Shown here: positions 59,904 to 64,000 of the stretch, piece by piece
How positions within the stretch are numbered: position 1 is the stretch's first letter
How the letters are laid out: each line of letters starts with the position of its first letter
Source: Psilocybe azurescens
Taxonomy: Eukaryota; Basidiomycota; Agaricomycetes; Agaricales; Agrocybaceae
Direction: 5' to 3'
Length of the DNA stretch: 64,000 nucleotides
NCBI GenBank assembly: GCA_023853785.1
Contig: JAJIRX010000829.1
Span: 248,001 to 312,000, forward strand
Notes under the pieces: generated by a model
The model's database searches: none
What the model saw: the letters and a program-made list of their open reading frames with translations, nothing else
What the model was told of the DNA's origin: nothing
Program-made: the position numbers and the translations under genes

Positions 59904-62363
59904 ATGGAGGTGAGTCATTGCTCAGCGCTAAACTATGCCCTCACATATTTCATCACTTTTCCAGTCCTGTCCAATCCACATTACTTTCAACTTTACACCG
60001 GGAGATGGTTCATACAATAATGATGATCGGTTTGCCTTCTGGGCCTCTCCCAACACAATGCAGTGGTTCAAAACACGTGGATATACCCTTTATCAACGCA
60101 GTCTGGATGAATCAGGCGACTCATCTTTCCCAAGCTTACCTTCAGAAGTCGATTTTGCAGATGCCGAGTATCCTTATGCCTGTTACGACACAGAGACTGT
60201 GGAACCGCCAGAAACGCCGGTACCGCTTCGCGCTTGGGATATGACTGTAAGCTTTGCTGTACTATACATAAACATTGCCTCAGGATAATCCAATTCGTTT
60301 TCTGACAGGGAAAGGTAGGTTATGCCCAGGACTCACTGGGCCGACACGTTGCAATCAAAATCGTGCGCAAGGAGACGGACGAATACCGTATCTTCCAGTT
60401 TTTAAACCAGCAAAAACCAGAAACGCTGAAAGAGAACTGTGTTATTCCAGTTCTAGAACTACTGCCCAATGAAGACTTTTATTTTGCAGTGATGCCTCGG
60501 TAAGGCCCCGTATGTTTCGATCTGGTCCTTAAGATACTCATCGGTTCTTCGTTTTTTGAAGATGGGCTGCTTACATCGACAATCCCGAACCTCAATACAT
60601 TCATGAAATTGTCACTATGATACATTCTCTGCTGAAGGTGTGATTTCCAAAATCGCCATAGGTATACCTCCTGTTGTTTCTGATAGCTGTGGCTCGCAGG
60701 GAATGAACTATTTACATGAACATAACATTGTCCATGGGGTTACGAGTCCTTTACGTAAGTAAAGACTCGTTCTTTACACAGGGACCCAGCGAGGGCGCAA
60801 TGTCAAGAATCTATCTTTGTGCGAATATATTTCCTGTTTTGTCTTTAATAACGTGACGTGAGCGTGATTTCTGTTTCTCGGTATTTCCCGTTCTATTTTC
60901 AATAACGTGACATGAACTTGAATTCTATTGCTCTTGTAAAACCGGCTTCTCCCGAGTTATTTTTTTGCCGAATGATGCTCAACTCCTTCTATCGCTTTGA
61001 TAACATGACATGAATTCTGAATTCCGTTCAATTTGTCATCCAGCATTTTGATTGTGCTACATATCACCAGTGTTTGTAAATTGACACTTTTCATTTATAA
61101 CTTCACAACTGTAGCTTTGTTAAATCTGAATTTTAGCACTCTCATATAGACAGCTCATATAAATATTAATCTGAATTTTTATATTTTTATGTTCAATGTA
61201 AGGGCCAAAATATTGTAATGAATGTGCCAAAAAGTGCAAAATCAGGCTCTGACATCACAAAATAGCTCCCTTTTCTCCAGTTTTTTTGCGTTGTTTACAG
61301 CAAATCATTCATTATCTAGCTTATAATTTTTTGAAGCCATAAAGTGTGAGGAAGGATGGTAAAAATCCAGCCCCAACATAGTAAAATGGCTCCTTTTTCT
61401 CTATTTTTTGGTACATATTGTGCATAATGAATTGTTCACTATATGTAATTATAAATTTTTGGTGCTAAAAAGTATAAGCATAAGTAAGCAAGGATGGTTC
61501 AAATCAGTCCTACAAAAGGACTCGTTATGCCATGCAAAGCAATGGCCATCAAGCCAAGTTTGTTTGTGTTCGGTGGCGTTTGAACTCTTGCTTATATACA
61601 TTTCTAGGATATCAACGAAGGAAATTTTTGGTAAATCATATCAGTGATATGCATTGGCGCTGCACCCAGCGCAGTCGTTTACGGGCCAAGAAAAGTTTGT
61701 TGTATGCACTGTTCGACTTTGACCTTTCTATCATGGCACCGCCACAGGTAGACAAGAAGGACTTCCGACTCCCGGCATACAAATCATGGGGCTCGTTCAA
61801 CGTCAGCAATGATACGGCTGCAGGAGAACATGACTACAATCCATTTATACTTGACGTGGGCAGTATGGGCGTCTACTTATGTCAGAATTATCAAGTCAGT
61901 TTTCCGTTTTTGACTCTTGTTCTGTTCGTAAGCTTAATAAACTTGTGGTCTTTAGCATATGACAGATCTCCTCCCAATACTTGCTCCTCTCCTTGATATG
62001 ATGACATGTTGGGATCTTCGCCGTCGATTTACTGCATCAGAAGCCCTTCAGTTTCTTGAAGACCGTATGGCAGAGCTATCACAGGCGGACCTTGCTTCTA
62101 AAATAATCCTGACAAAGCCCAGAGACCTTTATAAAAAGTATGACGAGTGCGATAGATGGGAGAACCTGTCTCCAGAATTTGTGGAAAGATGGAAAGCATA
62201 TAGGGAGACGCCTCTACCTTGGCACATCCCACTCTTACGACGAGTTTGCAAAACTCAGCTCGGCACACTTATTGTTCTGCAAACACGAGCATTTGTGTTC
62301 AAATTCACTTCCCTTCTACTCCGACTTCACAGATGGCTTGTCCTTGCCAATTTTGCACTTTAA
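59904..62363 (+). pseudogene. K10: K2-type kinase-like gene with a transposon in an intron and one frameshift
   Basis: Exons 59904-59909 (ATG GAG), 59965-60246, 60309-60499, 60562-60637, 60700-60738, 61608-61894, 61956-62363, closely similar to K2. Intron 5 has grown from 50 bases in K2 to 869 because of an inserted element (60743-61524). Exon 6 has TTTTT at 61626-61630 where K2 has TTTTTT, creating TAA two codons later. Other motifs (HVAIK, HGDINEGN, DFDLS, RRFTASEAL) are intact. The large intron alone need not disable the gene; the frameshift would. Confidence 0.75.
60743..61524. mobile_element. MITE-like element with TTA target duplication
   Basis: 782 bases with perfect 10-base inverted ends CGAGTCCTTT / AAAGGACTCG, flanked by TTA on both sides (60740-60742 and 61525-61527). 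Both ends can fold into short hairpins (CGAGTCCTTTAC with GTAAAGACTCG at 60743-60770; AGTCCT with AGGACT at the right end). The interior is AT-rich and has no long frame. A three-base TTA duplication and short inverted ends suit a PIF/Harbinger-type non-autonomous element. Confidence 0.75.
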
Positions 62364-62874
62364 TGCTGGCAGTAGCCCTTATTTGTTTCCCGTCTTCTCG
62401 TCTTTAATTCATCTGCCATTTTTCTACCTATACTTTCATCGTATTTCTGTGCGTATTGTTTGCTTACAACTAGTACACCCACAGACAATTTGTTTATTTG
62501 ACATTTTATGTTGATTGCACAATGGCCACAATCGTCATTGGTTGGCTATTATACCTCGACCGTTCAATGTCTGTTGTGATATCATTCTCACCCCGATCGC
62601 ACAGTTGACAGTCACGTCGCTCCAGGCGTCCTACTTGCTTAGTACTATCTTACCTCCCCGTAATCTTTCTGCACGCGCCCAGAAAGCAACGATATCGGCG
62701 TACGTAGCGATTGTTAGTATCACTATTGTGTCCTAGATTAACTGCCAAAAGAGCTGCATCTTCCACCCACGCACCTTTATGCTGACTCGATCTACATCCG
62801 CAAGCGTATCGGCTGGAAAGCATTAACAATTCAAACTGGCCGATCCCAATGCTGCTAGACGTATAAGCTCGCCG
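62364..62874. other. 3' flank of K10
   Basis: The first 300 bases match the K2 3' flank; similarity ends near 62660. No gene seen. Confidence 0.6.
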
Positions 62875-63195
62875 GTGACAGGAAAGATCATTGATCTGCA
62901 TCCTGCTCTCATTCAAGCACAGCATAACATGGCAGAGTCACGAATTGGAGCAATCGCAGGGAGAATCAAGGTCCGTAAAAGCGAGACACTTAGACTGCTC
63001 GTACTTAGCGTTATGAAAACGGAGATCGTTGTTGCGGTCCCTTGGGACGGGTATATAGGGAAGGGTGTCAAGGTTGGGGTGGTGCTGCGGGAGAACAAGC
63101 TTGTTTGTATACTTGAACGCGTACCTGACTTGCATAAAGAGTCCGGAAACGATACGAATGGTAATGATGATCATTGTGGGACTATAAGTATATAA
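62875..63195 (+). CDS. Hypothetical protein, 106 codons
   Basis: Single open frame, in part with protein-like composition (EIVVAVPWDGYIGKGVKVGV). It has no paralogue here and no recognised family. The frame from GKIIDLHPALIQAQHN could continue upstream through a splice site that I could not identify. Could equally be a gene fragment. Confidence 0.3.
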   Translation: MTGKIIDLHPALIQAQHNMAESRIGAIAGRIKVRKSETLRLLVLSVMKTEIVVAVPWDGYIGKGVKVGVVLRENKLVCILERVPDLHKESGNDTNGNDDHCGTISI

Positions 63196-63403
63196 CCTAC
63201 AAACACAGATAGTATCACGTTACGCTGAACGTTGAACAGTAAAAGGCCTCAAAAGGAAACTCTTTCATCCTTCCACTCATCGAACTAAAAGTCTAAAACT
63301 GTTCCGATCTCAGTCCTCCTTACGCCGTAATTAGGCCTTTAGTATGGCTATGCCCCTCATAATTCTACGCAGGTGAGACTGCTATATCTTTAACAAAGCG
63401 TGC

Positions 63404-64000
63404 ATGGATTTAATGGCCTTCCATGGAAAGCCACCTCATATACAGATAAACTTCGCCGTCGAGCCAGGGGAAGAGGGTGATCGTGTGGCACACTTCAATT
63501 TTTGGAACTCCCCTAGTACGGCTCAGTGGTTTAACTACCATGGATACACATTGTATCAACGTGTCGGTGATTCTTCCAGAATCTATCCAACATTTCCCTC
63601 CGAGCTCAACTTCAACAATGCTGACCACCCCTACGCGTATTATAATACCAAAAGTGATCCATGCTCACAACCACTTGAGACCGAACAGTATCAGGTGAGT
63701 AACCTTTATCGCTCTGTATCGAGGTTTACTTTAAAATCTAGCCTGTTTTTCAAAAAGGGTAAAATCGCATATGCCCAGGATTCGTTAAACAGACACGTCG
63801 TCATCAAAATTGTGCCACTCGAATCACATGAATATCATATCCTACGCTTCCTACATCAACAAAGGCTAGAAACGTTGAAAGACAACTGCATTATACCAGT
63901 GTTGGATATGCTGCCCATCGAGGGATTTTGTTTTGCAGTGATGCCACGGTAATTTTCTATCCTAAACGTCGAGATTGTTGTTGCTGATCTATAGGTTCTA
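63404..64000 (+). CDS. K11: kinase-like gene, cut by window end
   Basis: Start at 63404 (MDLMAFHGKPPHIQINF); exons 63404-63694 and 63758-63948, then a donor GTAATT at 63949. This member lacks the separate 6-nt first exon, or has a different one upstream. Motifs so far: FNFWNSPSTAQWFNYHGYTL and RHVVIK (VAIK with V for A). No lesion in the visible part. The catalytic half lies beyond the window. Confidence 0.65.

Noticed and set aside
60743..61524. Alternative call of the K10 intron insert as an LTR fragment
   Set aside because: Ends are inverted CGAGTCC, not TG...CA, and the duplication is three bases (TTA), not four to six.

Overview
The window reads as nuclear DNA of a filamentous basidiomycete, probably an agaricomycete. 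Every gene that can be modelled is cut by many introns of about 45 to 65 bp with GT-AG (occasionally GC-AG) borders, some first exons are only 6 to 18 nt long, and the housekeeping genes are of fungal type (peroxisomal ABCD transporter, mitochondrial ornithine-type carrier, small ATP synthase subunit). No rRNA, tRNA, CRISPR array or bacterial-style operon was seen.

Layout. 1-1260: decayed copy of a mitochondrial carrier. 1298-2650: inverted fragments of two kinase-like genes. 2882-5644: eight-exon minus-strand gene of unknown function with a GYPPS repeat; 5700-7010 holds degraded relatives of it. 7556-11607: peroxisomal half-ABC transporter. 12690-27710: two rounds of a repeated module made of a non-coding block R1, a small-protein gene Y and kinase-like genes K. 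29163-30794: another K gene. 31055-32504 (minus): intact ornithine-type carrier. 33407-34414 and 43096-44105 (minus): a TPMT-type methyltransferase pair inside a 2.2 kb direct duplication; the first copy is broken, the second intact. Between them lie an SRPK-like kinase, a distant Y gene (38016-38864) and an intact K gene (40516-42148). 44847-48766 (minus): a Ser/Thr-rich coiled-coil protein and ATP synthase subunit k. 48920-64000: further R1-Y-K modules, ending in a K gene cut by the window edge.

The accessory part is dominated by two paralogous families. K: ten or more copies of a roughly 425 to 436 residue kinase-like protein in a conserved seven-exon frame, with VAIK, HGD and DFD in place of the usual VAIK, HRD and DFG. 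Y: five copies of a roughly 205 to 231 residue protein of unknown function with a conserved five-exon frame. They recur in the order R1-Y-K. In each family some members are intact (K at 16693, 40516, 57745; Y at 38016, 51504) and others carry one-base frameshifts, stop codons, truncations or insertions, which is a birth-and-death pattern. No biochemical role can be read from the sequence for Y, and a role for the module is inference only.

A caution applies throughout. Several apparently single-copy conserved genes (the ABC transporter, the Ser/Thr-rich gene, the GYPPS gene) also need one-base corrections in short homopolymers. Some frameshifts may therefore be assembly errors rather than biology. 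Multi-exon coordinates below are whole-gene spans; exon borders are given in the evidence. Family labels K1-K11, Y1-Y5 and R1 are mine.
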